From assembly GCA_021234155.1 (NCBI GenBank), contig JAJEKV010000052.1:8355358-8419357 (forward strand): a stretch of 64,000 bases of DNA, in the 5' to 3' direction. Positions 1-10,483 of this stretch are shown piece by piece (position 1 is the first letter of the stretch; every line of letters starts with the position of its first letter). The translations under genes and the position numbers were made by a program. This stretch comes from Isoetes taiwanensis (lineage: Eukaryota; Streptophyta; Lycopodiopsida; Isoetales; Isoetaceae). The notes under the pieces are model-generated. The model was not told the origin of the DNA. It saw only the letters and a program-made list of their open reading frames with translations, and made no database searches.

Positions 1-606
1 AAGAAAGCATTTGGAGCATTGGTTTTGAGATCCGTAAGGTTGTAAACAGGAAGGGTAGTGGGAAACGTGGGGAAAAGGATATTCCTGGGTAGGCGCAAAG
101 GAGACGTGTGGATAGCCGTGCCCACCCGGGGGAGATGATGGTTGTGAAGGAAGAGGCGTATGGCCTGAAGAATGATGGATGTAGGCATGTTCGGGGGGTA
201 TGAAAGTACGGTTGAGAAGGTTGAGCCCGATAAGGCTCTCGAGATAGTGATGAGGGGACCGAGGTTGTGAGTAATGTTTGCACGCTTGGGGCGGGAACCG
301 GGACGAGACAGACACGAGGGGTGGGTGGCGCTGACCGAGCCCTAGACCCAAGATGGCCTCCCTCTATGTCATAAGCAGATCCATACATGTCGCGAATCAG
401 GTTCGACGCCGATGGCGCCCAAGCGAGATGCCGTCTCGAGAAAGGAGTTCTTCGGGCGTGAAATTACGGACGCACATGGCTACAGAAGAAAGTAAGATGG
501 AATCAGACCCGGCGGCGGCGCATGTTGTTTGGGGTCCGGGTTCGGGAACTCCCGGAAGACACCCTCCGTGGAGGACCCGTGGATCTAACAGAGAGTCCGG
601 GGACTA
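1..606 (-). pseudogene. Ty3/Gypsy gag, 5' part, second copy (window-edge, broken)
   Basis: On the minus strand, just downstream of the LTR at 607-1111, the sequence matches the start of the gag gene at 4293-5969. The counterpart of its first residues (FTPDELL) reads FTPEELL here, followed by recognisable Arg-rich and Pro-rich stretches. In-frame stops and frame changes break it, so it is not a working gag. It runs off the left edge of the window. It shows that a second member of the same Gypsy family lies next to the first, in the same orientation. Confidence 0.7.
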
Positions 607-1111
607 TGTCACGCGGGATTTGCAAGAAGAGAAGAAGAAGAAGAAAACGAGTAACAAATGAGAGAGAAAAATGATAAGCTTCCTTGATATCAATGATGAA
701 CATACATGAGCTCGCTAATAGAGAGAAAAATCAAGGAGACAAGACTCAAAACTCATCTAAAAACTCATGTGCTAGCTCTACTCATATATATAGTACAATG
801 GCCTTGGGCCCAATATAGACACTGGATCGATCTTGCCGACTCACGGAAGGAGGCCCGATTTGGCAGGAATGTTGGCGGTGCCTCTTGAAGTGCCTAGAAT
901 CACGCCGACATCGACGCTGGTGGTGACGGGTCGTCACTTGTCCGAGCGGCGCCTCTTGTTCGACCCGCCAGTGCTTTGATTGCGTGGGTCTGGCCGCTTG
1001 GTCTTCTGCGGAGCCTTTGATGGCTGACCCGTGGCTGACTGAGGATCCTTGAGCTTGACCTGGTCCGTTGTATGCATGAATAGTCCTGTACCAGGAGGCA
1101 CAGGACTAACA
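607..1111 (-). repeat. LTR of Ty3/Gypsy element, copy 1
   Basis: This 505-bp segment is homologous along its length to 6080-6588. On the minus strand it opens with TGTTAGTCCTGT and closes with GTGACA, giving the usual TG...CA ends. A TATATATA stretch lies inside. In both copies a gag start follows on the minus strand, so each serves as a 5' LTR. The two copies differ at many positions, so they are not the matched LTR pair of one recent insertion. Confidence 0.75.
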
Positions 1112-1173
1112 GCAGTAAGACATATATATTTGATAGGATTTTGAATTTTAATATCACAGATTTAATTGCATAG

Positions 1174-2160
1174 TTTTTTTTTAATTGAAGGCTAAGTATA
1201 TTTAAATCCGTATAGTAAAAATTTTTTTAGAGATAACCTTTAGGAAAGGGTAGGTTAGAGACCCTGAAAATATCGAACTATCCAAAAACAGAATAAAACT
1301 TAAAAAGTCTTGGCAGTTCAAGAAAGTATGATAGCTGGTAGCACAAGGTGATCAGATATCCTCCGAAAACCGTCTCTTCTTAGGCTCCCTTTTAGAGTGA
1401 TCCTTTCTTCCCATCCCCTTATTGGCTACAATGAATAGGCAATAGGGGCATTTGTAGAGATGAGCCTTTCCAGGATTAAATCTGTCCTTTTTGTCTTTGG
1501 CGGTACACAGGATATATCTCTTTTCATCGAAGTAGGATGTGCAGGCGCAATTACAGTGGCAATCTTCTCCATGATCATTGGGAACTTCAACTCCAAACTG
1601 AGCAAGCCACAGTGCATTTGCATGGAGATTCATTCTCTTCCAATTCAGCCTTTTGAACATGATTAAGGTATTACCTGCAGGCAGAAGAGAACCAAAATTA
1701 GAAATACAATTCAGCATAGATTCTGATCTCCATAAACCTCCAACACCCAATTTATGTCATATTGGGTTTGTTTAATTATGGCCTTAGGCCAGATGATTTT
1801 CTCCTTGAAGATCAAGGTGTTCCTTCCCTTCCACATCCTCCATAGGAGAATGTACCTTCTCCATTCGACTGGATTATTAGAGAAAAAGAGCTCGATAGCA
1901 TGCATTTGGGATAAGCCTGGAATATTTAGCTCAGTTTCTGCTAATTCTAGGATCCATTCTGCCCATAAGCAGTTCTTAAACAAATGTTCTTCATCTTCCT
2001 GACCCTGCAAACATCTAACACATATGTCAGAGTTAGACATGTTGAGCCTCCATCTCTTTTTGTTAGTAGCAAGAGCTCTGTGCCAGAGTTGCCACATGAA
2101 TGCCTTTATTTTAGGGTGAATTGGACTCCTCCACATAAAGGTCAAATTCCTGTAGACTCT
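1174..2160 (-). mobile_element. L1-type LINE, 3' fragment with reverse-transcriptase zinc-binding domain
   Basis: Minus-strand frames at 1711-2145 and 1352-1750 overlap and form the C-terminal part of a plant LINE ORF2. The first holds the zinc-binding region that follows the reverse transcriptase: HPKIKAFMWQLWHRAL, then a CxxC pair (CVRC), then EDEEHLFKNC. The second adds a Cys/His-rich tail (CHCNCACTSYF, then CPYC) and a basic end (KREPKKRRF). A run of nine T at 1174-1182 reads as a short poly(A) on the minus strand and probably marks the 3' end. The reverse transcriptase core and endonuclease are absent: 5' truncated. The frame change between the two parts indicates decay. Confidence 0.7.
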
Positions 2161-2174
2161 GTCAGGATCAATAT

Positions 2175-2514
2175 TGTTGGAATATAAATATGCTGACTAA
2201 GCATAATATGCTGAAACAGCAGTGGTTCAGCACTTAGCACACAGAAGGTGCTGAAATGTACAGAAGGCAGCACTTTGTCAGCACTGAGCACCGACCCTAA
2301 ATCAGTGCCGTAATTAGTGGGCGGTGGTTAAACGGTAGACTACTATTCTTAGTCTCACCAGTTGTATATATTGATTGTACGTTATGTACTATGCGGTGCT
2401 CAGAAGTAGAGATTGTATTTCCCATTGCTTTTCTCAATAGAGTTGTTCTTGTCTTCTATTCTATCTCTTGAGTCGATCTTGCGGGTTTGTGCTGGTTTTG
2501 CACTAGTTCTATCA
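2175..2514 (+). repeat. 5' LTR of Ty1/Copia element
   Basis: The 340-bp segment starts TGTTGGAATATAAATATG and ends in ATCA. It is followed directly by TGGTATCAGACGC, which matches the usual Copia primer-binding site complementary to initiator tRNA-Met apart from one substitution. The gag reading frame begins about 320 bp downstream, as expected for a 5' LTR. Confidence 0.8.
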
Positions 2515-2836
2515 TGGTATCAGACGCTTTCTTGAGGGAAGAATAGAGCAAGCTATTGGAGAAGCATCCAAATTGGATTGGCCATCGTTCTTTGGCTGAG
2601 ATTTGGTGGTGGAAACTCTCATTTGCAGTATTGGAGAAGATTCTTGCTTTTTGGCCTGGAGGAAATGTTTTGGGAGAGTGATTCGGATTTTCCAGCAAGT
2701 TCTGGTGTGAGATTCGAGTTTTCCAAGACCTTTTTGGCAACAAAATTCAAGATTCAACTTTTCTAGTGGGTGCTTTGTTTGGTGAGGAATTTGTTTTCTC
2801 AACCATCTTTTTGGCTGCTGAAAGCAGGAGAAATTC

Positions 2837-3340
2837 ATGGATCCATTCAAGTTCTCACAGAATGCAAAGCTCACTAATAATAATTACCATGCTTGGAAGA
2901 CGTTTATGGTGAATTATTTGATATTTAGTGACATGGGAGCGGTGTTTGATGAAGACTTTATCAGCACCAAGTCAGCAGATGCTGGCAGGATAAACCAGAA
3001 AGCTTGTGCTCTTGTCAAAATGTTGGCTGAAGAGACAATTGGTCATGAAATCAACCATTTTACTGAGTTTAAGGAGATGTGGTCTCATTTGGAGAAGTCT
3101 CTTGATAGCAAGGGTATGGCTACCCAAATGCTGATCCAGAATAAAATGAGACATGCCCAACTAGGTGACTTCAAATCTGTCACAGCATACCTTACTCAGA
3201 TGAAGCAATGGCGCTTGGATTACATGGCTGCTGGTGGAGTGCTGTCTGAACAACAGCTGATTCAAGATATCTTGGTTGGTCTTCCTCCTTCGTATGGTAT
3301 TATCTCTTCGAAGATCGATACAAGCAGAAGATTGATATAG
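2837..3340 (+). pseudogene. Ty1/Copia gag, truncated
   Basis: The frame starts MDPFKFSQNAKLTNNNYHAW, the typical opening of a plant Copia gag (UBN2-type domain) with the conserved Asn-Tyr-x-x-Trp. It continues through the helical region with MKQWRLDYMAAGG and ILVGLPPSY. It stays open for about 160 residues and then stops where minus-strand Gypsy protease sequence takes over (about 3310-3330). No zinc knuckle, protease, integrase or reverse transcriptase follows, so only the LTR, primer site and N-terminal gag remain. The start is supported by the primer-binding site upstream. Confidence 0.8.
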
Positions 3341-4125
3341 CCAAAGTACAAAGGTCGTCCAACCAGCATTTCATAATCACCAGGATCTTCTCCAGCTTTC
3401 CAAACCCCGAATTCCAAGGGGAATTTGAGATCACCAATGGTGATATGGAGAAGAGGAGTAACACCTTGAGGGCGCGTGATATGGCCATTGGCCAACTTGA
3501 TGTCATAAGGGGCACGGTACAACTGTTTGATGCCCAATTGCTTTCGGAGCTTATCAGTAATAAGATTGACGGCACTACCACCATCAATTTGGACATGATT
3601 GACTTGCTGATTGCCCACCGTGGCGTGCACCGTGGGTGTTGAGGTCACAACAGCTCCAACCAGAACCGTGGGAAGAGGTAACTGATCTTTGAGAGCCGGA
3701 CAGAGTTTCAAAATGGTGGCCAGGCTCAAAGGAATCTTGATTTTGGCAAGTTCTTCCTGAAGTTCCAAAGGGACATGAGAAAAGGGGTCCGCAGGATCCA
3801 ATGGAGCCGGAGTTTGTGGTAAAGAAGCGGAGACTTCTTTGAGAAGCTCTACCTCAGCAGCAATATTTGGATACGGCTGAGAGCGGGCGTTAGTGGATGA
3901 TGACGGTGCTGCCTGACGCTGCTGAGCTCTAGTGGTGGCATGAACATTTGCCAAGGTGCGACCTTCCGCAGCCTGCATGAGTTTCAGAATACTTTGTCTC
4001 ACTTTAGGCATGACGTGAGGCATGAGTTTGTCAAGATCAGGTGCGAAGTGAACCTTTTTATCATCTTCATGAGGGACTGTGTCCACAACAAAAGCGGGTT
4101 GCGTGTCATGAGGAAGGATGGTCAA
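3320..4125 (-). pseudogene. Ty3/Gypsy retropepsin region (protease), truncated
   Basis: The minus-strand frame carries a retropepsin-like core: the catalytic motif appears as DGGSAVNLI, followed by KLANGHITRPQGV and the flap and C-terminal part GDYEMLVGRP. This order (gag then protease on the same strand, in a different frame) is that of plant Ty3/Gypsy elements. It breaks off against the Copia fragment near 3320, so reverse transcriptase and integrase are missing. The upstream 130 residues are charged linker without a recognised domain. The first in-frame codon near 4125 is not ATG, so a separate start is unlikely; it was probably read as a fusion or by frameshift from gag. Confidence 0.75.
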
Positions 4126-4292
4126 AGGGCGTGAAGCCCGTGTGTGACGTGAGACAAGACCAACCCAATTGGACTGTTGGACTGGAGGGTTGAGAGCCTG
4201 ATAAATCTCCTCTTGAGCTTGTTGATCCAGAGGATTGGAGGTAGATGCTGCTTGTTGAGGGCGCTATTGTTGAGGCGGCCGAGGGGGCTTTC

Positions 4293-5969
4293 TCAAAACA
4301 GGACGAGGGCCTTGTTTCCCATTTGCCACCCATAGTTGATAAGCCGTGAGGCGGACTGAAGCAGGCTGAGTGGAGCCTGGAAGTTGGACTTGAACTTGAG
4401 GAAGTTGAGGACACGCCGTGGTGGTGTGACCCCATTCATGACAATGATAGCCTTTGAAGGATCAAAGGGAGGACGGTTGCCTTGTCCCCGTGGCTGCTGA
4501 GATTGCTGCATTTGTTGATACTGCTGAGGTTGTTGAGGTTGATATTGCTGAGGCTGATATGACTGTGGTTGTTGAGGCGTGTTCTGGACTTGAAAGACCA
4601 TTTTATTCCGGAAAGGTGTAGGATGAGAGCGAGTGCATTCCTCGGTGGCATGATTGCACATATTGCACCTTTTATAGTGAGGAGGTCCATTGGAGGAGTT
4701 GCATTCATTTGCCGGATGACCTTGATATTTACAAATATTACACCAGATCTGTGAGCGTTGGGGATTTGTTTGCTGAGGCTGAACAGAGTTCTCTGGAACC
4801 ATGACGGGGGGCATGAAAGGGAGTTCCGTGAGAGCAACACCTCGAGAAGAAACATTGACCGAGTGATTGACCAATTCAATGGCCTGCTCCAGAGACTTTG
4901 GACGCAGGTATTCTGTCATGAGTCGAATGGCAGGAGGAAGGCCCTGCAGAAACCAGACGAGGATCTGGCTTTGCGTGGGGTACTCCTGGAGTTTACTGAC
5001 GAGAATGTGAAGACGGTCCACAAAATCCCTGGCTGACTCCGTGGGCTCTTGCTGAAGGTCATTGAGTTGCTTGAGAAGAAGTTGATCATCATCGGTGGTG
5101 CCATAATGAGAAAGGAATGCTGTTTTTATTTCATGCCAACTTTGTTTCCAGTGACTTTTGTTGGTCATCAACCACTGATGAGGGGCGCCTCTGAGCGTGG
5201 TGGAAAAGATGTGAAACTTAAGTTGTGGTTGCGCATGACCATTCAGAATAGCCAAGGCTTCGAATTCCTCCATATGGGCTTGAGCACTCTGATCCAGAGG
5301 TTTGCCTTTAGTGTTGCCAAAAGTTGGATAAGTCAGTTTCAGATTATAAGTGGGAGATGAAGGCGGGACTGACGCATAGACAGGTGGATGCGGTGGAGGA
5401 TATGCGGAAGCATAGAGAGGTGGAACAGTCTGGGGCTGAGAGTCTGGGGGTGGGACTGAAAAAACGTGTGGTCCCGCAAAAGCAGCATCTGGTGGAGAGG
5501 GGCCTTGAGCCTCCTCATTAGGCTTGAGATCAGTGACTTGATACACAGGAAAAGCGTGCTGAAAGGATGGTGAATGGGGAAACTCATGAACGTGGGAAGG
5601 GCCAAAGGACACTTGAGGATAGCCCATCCCAGCAGGAGGTGAAGAAGGTTGTGACGGCTGAGGGGTGTGGCATGAAGGGATATGGATATAGGTGCTGTCA
5701 GGAGTCTGGAAATAGTGAGGCGTGGGCTGAACAGGGGTATGCTGGGGAGATTGAGGTTGAGAACAATGTCTACACACAGGGGGAGACCCTGGTCGAGAAT
5801 GAGCACGAGGGGTAGGAGGTGCCGACTGAGCTCTGGAACGGACACAACCCCCCTCAATGTCATAAGCAGTATCATACATATCCCGAACAGCCTCGCGTCG
5901 TTGATGGCGCTCCAGGCGAGCCGCCGTTTGGCAAAGGAGTTCGTCAGGAGTGAAACCTCGAGCCGACAT
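4293..5969 (-). CDS. Ty3/Gypsy retrotransposon gag polyprotein
   Basis: A 558-residue open frame starts MSARGFTPDELL, about 110 bp after the LTR at 6080-6588. Residues 1-210 are Pro/Ser/Gln-rich. Residues about 220-380 form a retrotransposon gag domain (YPTFGNTKGKPLDQSAQAH, then GAPHQWLMTNK, then ARDFVDRLHILVSKLQEYP). Two Cys/His knuckles follow (CNICKYQGHPANEC, spacing CxxCx4Hx4C, and a second CNMC...H...EEC), then a glutamine-rich tail. It would form the nucleocapsid of the element. The frame is uninterrupted, in contrast to the copy at the window edge, but the element lacks pol, so it cannot move alone. Confidence 0.85.
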   Translation of the reverse strand: MSARGFTPDELLCQTAARLERHQRREAVRDMYDTAYDIEGGCVRSRAQSAPPTPRAHSRPGSPPVCRHCSQPQSPQHTPVQPTPHYFQTPDSTYIHIPSCHTPQPSQPSSPPAGMGYPQVSFGPSHVHEFPHSPSFQHAFPVYQVTDLKPNEEAQGPSPPDAAFAGPHVFSVPPPDSQPQTVPPLYASAYPPPHPPVYASVPPSSPTYNLKLTYPTFGNTKGKPLDQSAQAHMEEFEALAILNGHAQPQLKFHIFSTTLRGAPHQWLMTNKSHWKQSWHEIKTAFLSHYGTTDDDQLLLKQLNDLQQEPTESARDFVDRLHILVSKLQEYPTQSQILVWFLQGLPPAIRLMTEYLRPKSLEQAIELVNHSVNVSSRGVALTELPFMPPVMVPENSVQPQQTNPQRSQIWCNICKYQGHPANECNSSNGPPHYKRCNMCNHATEECTRSHPTPFRNKMVFQVQNTPQQPQSYQPQQYQPQQPQQYQQMQQSQQPRGQGNRPPFDPSKAIIVMNGVTPPRRVLNFLKFKSNFQAPLSLLQSASRLINYGWQMGNKALVLF

Positions 5970-6079
5970 GATGGAAGAAAGATCAGACCTGGCAGCGGCG
6001 ACAGTGTTTGAGGTCTAGGTTCGGGAACTCCTGCAAGACAGCCCTCTGTGAGGATCTAATAGGAGAATCCGGGGAGCTA

Positions 6080-6588
6080 TGTCACGCGGGATTTGCAAAA
6101 AGAACAGGGGGAAGAGAACAGAAAGCAAAAAGAGAACAATGTGATCACAATAATGAGAACAACTTCCTTGATGTCAATGAAGATACATGAGCTCTCGCAA
6201 TCGAGAGAAAACTGAAGTGAGACAAGACTCAAAACTCATCTAAAAACTCACGTGCAAGCTCTATTCATATATATAGTACAATGGCCTTTGGCCCAATATA
6301 GACACTCTGACTGATTTCGGTGCCGACTCCTGGAAGGAGGCCTGATTTGCAGGGATGCTGGCGGTGCCTCTTGAAATGCCTGAAATCACGCTGACGCTGA
6401 CGCAGGCGGTGGGCCGTCACTTGTCTGAGCGCCTCCTCTTGACGGCAGGCGTGGCCTTTGACTGCGTGGTCTGCTTGGTCTTCTGCTGAGCCTTTGACGA
6501 CTGACCTGTGCCTGGCTGTGGATCCTTGGCCTTGACTTGGTCCGTCGTATGCATGAATAGTCCTGTACCAGCACGTACAGGACTAACA
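6080..6588 (-). repeat. LTR of Ty3/Gypsy element, copy 2
   Basis: The 509-bp LTR is the counterpart of 607-1111. Read on the minus strand it begins TGTTAGTCCTGTACG and ends with GTGACA. Shared blocks include a tract with AAACTCATCTAAAAACTCA and a TATATATAGTACAATGGCC segment. It precedes the gag frame that starts near 5969 on the same strand and so is the 5' LTR. No clear primer-binding site was identified behind it. Confidence 0.75.
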
Positions 6589-7428
6589 ATGGATATAGGT
6601 ATGCCCTATTCTGAGATGCCTTCGATGGATTTCGATGGCGTAGGGCATCGGGTGCTCCATTAGGGGCCAAAAGGGAGCCCTATTTGAAGCCCTATAGCTC
6701 TCCAACAACCGCTCCAAACAGGTCCATTTTTGAGGCATCGGAAAGAGCCATATTTGATGCATCCAATGAGCCATTCATGGCTGTGTTCTGAGCATAGAAA
6801 GCCCTTCATCGATCCAATCTTCCTTAAGTGAGCCAAAGGTGGGCACCCTCCCCTATAAATATCGTTACGTGCTTGATCCTCCTCTTCATCTGCATCACCA
6901 GAACTCTGGGGCAAATCACCATCAGTTTGGATCTTTAACAGGGTTTGGATCTTTACTCCTTCAACAATTGAGCCATCTGCAACGACCTCGATTAGCAGCA
7001 GCTACTTACACTAGAGGCCAGAGGCGATGCTAGAAGAAGGGAATTTTGCATATGGCATACACGTAGGATACACCTGTCGTATACGTGTATAGGCTAGAAT
7101 TGCACAAAATCGTGCACCTATGGTTATGGTTAGGCAACCCTGCTAAACATAAATATACACTATGTCCCATGTGGCGGGGTTTCCACTCAAGACCGTTGGA
7201 TAAAGGGGCTAAAGAACGGACGGTTAAATGAGTTTGATCCGGCGGATCACAATAGAAATGTGGGCACACGGCTGCTGGCCACAGCTCTGGGAACTGGATC
7301 TGTTATCGGATCTGCTAAACAAATCGAATGAACACAAATAGTATCCTGGCATGGCACAACAGCCATGGCCGGGATGATCCCTCCCGTTTCTCTGCCGGAC
7401 CTTCTCATACGTTTTACATAGCCAAAGC
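6589..7428. other. Upstream region of the carrier gene
   Basis: No coding signal was found here. A TATAAAT box lies at 6854-6860 inside CCCTATAAATATCG; it could serve a promoter but is about 570 bp from the ATG at 7429. Short imperfect repeats (GAGCCCTATTTGAAGCCCTAT and similar) occur at 6670-6770. Confidence 0.4.
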
Positions 7429-9661
7429 ATGGCTTCTTCATCCATGGCCCAAACTCCTCGCCAAAGGAACAAGAGGCGGGTTTTTGTCGCTGATTTCTTT
7501 ATGGGTGGCTGTGCTGCTGCTGTTTCCAAATCCGCCGCGGCTCCAATTGAAAGGGTTAAATTGTTGGTGCAGAATCAAAGTGAACTTTTGAAGGTTGGCC
7601 GCCTTAACACTCCTTACAAGGGCATCGGCGACTGCTTCAAAAGGATTTGGTGCGAAGAGGGGCTCCTTGCATTCTGGCGTGGTAACCTTACCAACGTTAT
7701 ACGCTATTTTCCAACTCAGGTATGTATTCTCCAATGTAATTTGAGGATTTCTATTGCTGAATCAATAATAGTGGCATTCATAGGGCACAGATGTTCCATT
7801 TTCTGTTCATAAAATTTCAGTAAATTGAAATTCAGCTTCTCAGCTGGGGAAAAAAATTTCGTTCAATGGGGTTAGCTCTTAATTATGAAAGCAAGCAAAC
7901 CAAATAACTATGAAATGTCTGACTGTTGATTTAGTATGGTCCCCAGTAATAATTATCATCAATGGTCTTCATTTCTCACAGTGTTTCCTCCATTGTACCC
8001 ATGGTATGATATCAGACACTGACATTTACAGCATGCCTACTGCTAGACCTCAATTTTTTATTAGCCAGTGTCCATCCTTAGCTGGCTTCTTTATTTCTAA
8101 AGCAGCATATAATTCATACTTTTTGTTTGCCTGGAAACTTATATGGCTTGGCATAAGTTGTGCAAGTGACTTCTGAAGAAGGTGAGATCTCGATATGGAT
8201 ATGAAGAGATTTGCTCTTTTTCTTTTCCTTCAGAAAATCTGGAGTTGATTGATTCCAGTTGAAGAGAAAGAGTATATGTGATAATTGCAATACAAAAAAG
8301 AAAGAGAAACTGATACCTTTAATCTTAACATCTTTTAGAGCGGTTGGCTTCAACATGGAACCACTATGGTGAAGTGGAAATTAGACTTCCATTAGTGCAG
8401 TACAATATGTCATATATCTGCACTATAGCAGCAAGCAAGGAACCTATTACTTCCAAGTGCAGTAGGATGTTGTGTCTCAAAACCCTTCAAACTTCTCCAT
8501 AGTGATGTCTACAGACCACTTCTGCATGAACGCTAGGAAATGATTCAGATAATTGCTGCATTATGATCGAATGGGATGTCTTTTTGAGTTTGATGTTCTA
8601 TTGCACACCAGCTTTCGCCTGAATATCTGTTTGATTGAGTTTTTAACTCAATATAGTTGTGTATGTTAGTGTGGACATGTATCTTTCCAGCTGTGGCAAT
8701 GTCTACTTGAACTCAATGCTTAAGCTTTGCCTATTGAACCTTGCTTGTTTATTTTTGTTTATTAAACCATATGTCTGCAAGACTGATAGAGTATTTTCAT
8801 GGAACTTTACAGGCCTTTAATTTTGCATTCAAGGACTTTTTCAGAGACTTAGTAGGCTTCCGGCAGGAAAAGGATGGGTATTGGAAATGTTTTGCTGGTA
8901 ATCTTGTGTCAGGAGGAGCTGCTGGTGCTGTCTCTTCCTTTCTTGTGTATTCCTTGGACTATGCTAGAACACGCTTATCTAATGATACACGGCAAGTGAA
9001 CGATCTTAGTCAACGTCAATTCAAAGGCATCCTTGATGTATACAGGAAGACCTTGTCATCAGATGGAGTTATTGGTCTGTACAGGGGTTTTGGTCCATCT
9101 GTTGTGGGAATTGTGGTCTACCGAAGCCTTTATTTTGGCTTATACGATTCTGTGAAGCCAGTTGTTCTTGTTGGCCCATTCGAGGTAATTCTTTTTTCCA
9201 CAGCACTTTGCTTAACATATGTTGAAGCATTGATGTATTTCCCCTTGTCAACTTTGCGATATTGGCATAACACAATTGGTTTGCAATATTATTATTGTGA
9301 ATCTTTACTGCAAAATCTCTTAAGTCTAGAATTAAAAACCTTTTTTGCTGTCTACTTCATCTAGGGAAGCTTCCTTGCGAGTTTTATGGTTGGCTGGTCA
9401 GTTACTACCGTCTCAGGTCTTATTGCTTATCCATTTGACACAGTTCGTAGAAGAATGATGATGACTTCTGGTAACACAACAAAATATGCTGGAGGCATGG
9501 ATGCTTTTAAACAAATTATAACTACTGAAGGACCGAGAGCATTTTTTAAGGGTGCAGGTGCAAATGTATTGCTAGGAATGGCTGGTGCTGGTGTTCTGTC
9601 AGGTTATGATCAGCTTCAAATTCTTTTTTTAAGCAAGACTCAGATCCCAAACAGGCTGTGA
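7429..9661 (+). CDS. ER-ANT1: Endoplasmic reticulum-type ADP/ATP carrier (adenine nucleotide transporter)
   Basis: Three exons: 7429-7719, 8813-9184 and 9365-9661, with GT-AG introns in phase 0, giving 319 residues. This is a mitochondrial-carrier-family protein with three two-helix repeats. Exon 1 carries the signature [16 protein letters not shown], the exon 1/2 junction restores [14 protein letters not shown], exon 2 has SLDYARTRL and exon 3 has [12 protein letters not shown], the RRRMMM hallmark of ADP/ATP carriers. The protein starts directly at the first repeat ([17 protein letters not shown]), without the long N-terminal extension of plant mitochondrial AACs. Together with [14 protein letters not shown] near the C-terminus, this points to the plant ER-ANT1 branch, which exchanges ATP and ADP across the ER membrane. 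Membrane location and subtype are inferred from family knowledge. A possible polyadenylation signal AATAAA lies about 45 bp after the stop. All splice sites and frames are intact. Confidence 0.9.
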
Positions 9662-9706
9662 GATGTGCCAGCCCTTTCATATGTATATTTGTCTTTGTCT
9701 TGTTAA

Positions 9707-10019
9707 TAAAGATTCATGCACTTTGTGTAAAGAACCTTAGTGCTCAGCATTTAGAATTTCCAGACCAAAAATTTGGATCCTGCGATAAATTAGCCAATCA
9801 GACATTGAAATACACTCAAAACTATCTCCGCCCAATTTGGGTTGGACCAATTTTGCACTAAACATTTTTTTCTTAGGCACCGGCATCCGGCTAACACACT
9901 CTAGCAATTCAAAGGAACCAGTCAAAGTTAATTACATGCATGAAAAGGCATAGTTCTATTTTCCTTTTAGGGTTCTTAGTGTTGTCTTCCACCTGCAAAG
10001 CTGTGAAATCATTATATGC
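9707..10019. other. 3' flank of the carrier gene, no gene seen
   Basis: AT-rich sequence without coding signal between the carrier's probable polyadenylation region and the inverted-repeat element at 10020. Confidence 0.5.
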
Positions 10020-10483
10020 ACCAATATAAAGCATTACATCCAAACACATTTGATTAAACTCCCCCCTAAAACCTTCTTTTGTTTAGTGCATAGTCGTACA
10101 AGGGGTGCCTTCGGGCATTGAGAGCTATTAGATGGGCATATTCACGAGTTATGCCTCATTGATCTTTGTTTGTAAGGTATGTCCTTGAAATTGGGGAATG
10201 TTATATATCAACGAGATACTATATTGTTTAAAGCAAAATGTACTTAATGGTGCTAGTTTTGTACGTGTATTGTAAACTTAGAGGGTATAACATGATTAGC
10301 GAGATATTATAAGGTTTAAAGTAAATTTACTTAGCAGTGCTAGTTTGATACATGTATTGTACATTTGGAGGGGTTGCTGCTCTCGCTGCCCTACGTCACC
10401 CCTCGTGTGTATATGCGCCCAAACAAAAGGGAGTTTTAGGGGAGTTTAATTAAATGTGTTCGGATGTAATGATTTATATTGGT
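10020..10483. mobile_element. MITE-like element with about 105-bp terminal inverted repeats
   Basis: The outer 65 bp (10020-10084) is the near-perfect reverse complement of 10421-10483: ACCAATATAAAGCATTACAT on the left faces ATGATTTATATTGGT on the right. Weaker inverted identity continues inward to about 10126 and 10379 (AAGGGGTG, GGGCA and GAGAGC blocks pair). The 464-bp unit has no coding capacity. Its interior holds two copies of an about 87-bp sequence (10198-10284 and 10285-10371). No clear target-site duplication could be picked out, so the superfamily is unknown. Confidence 0.7.
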
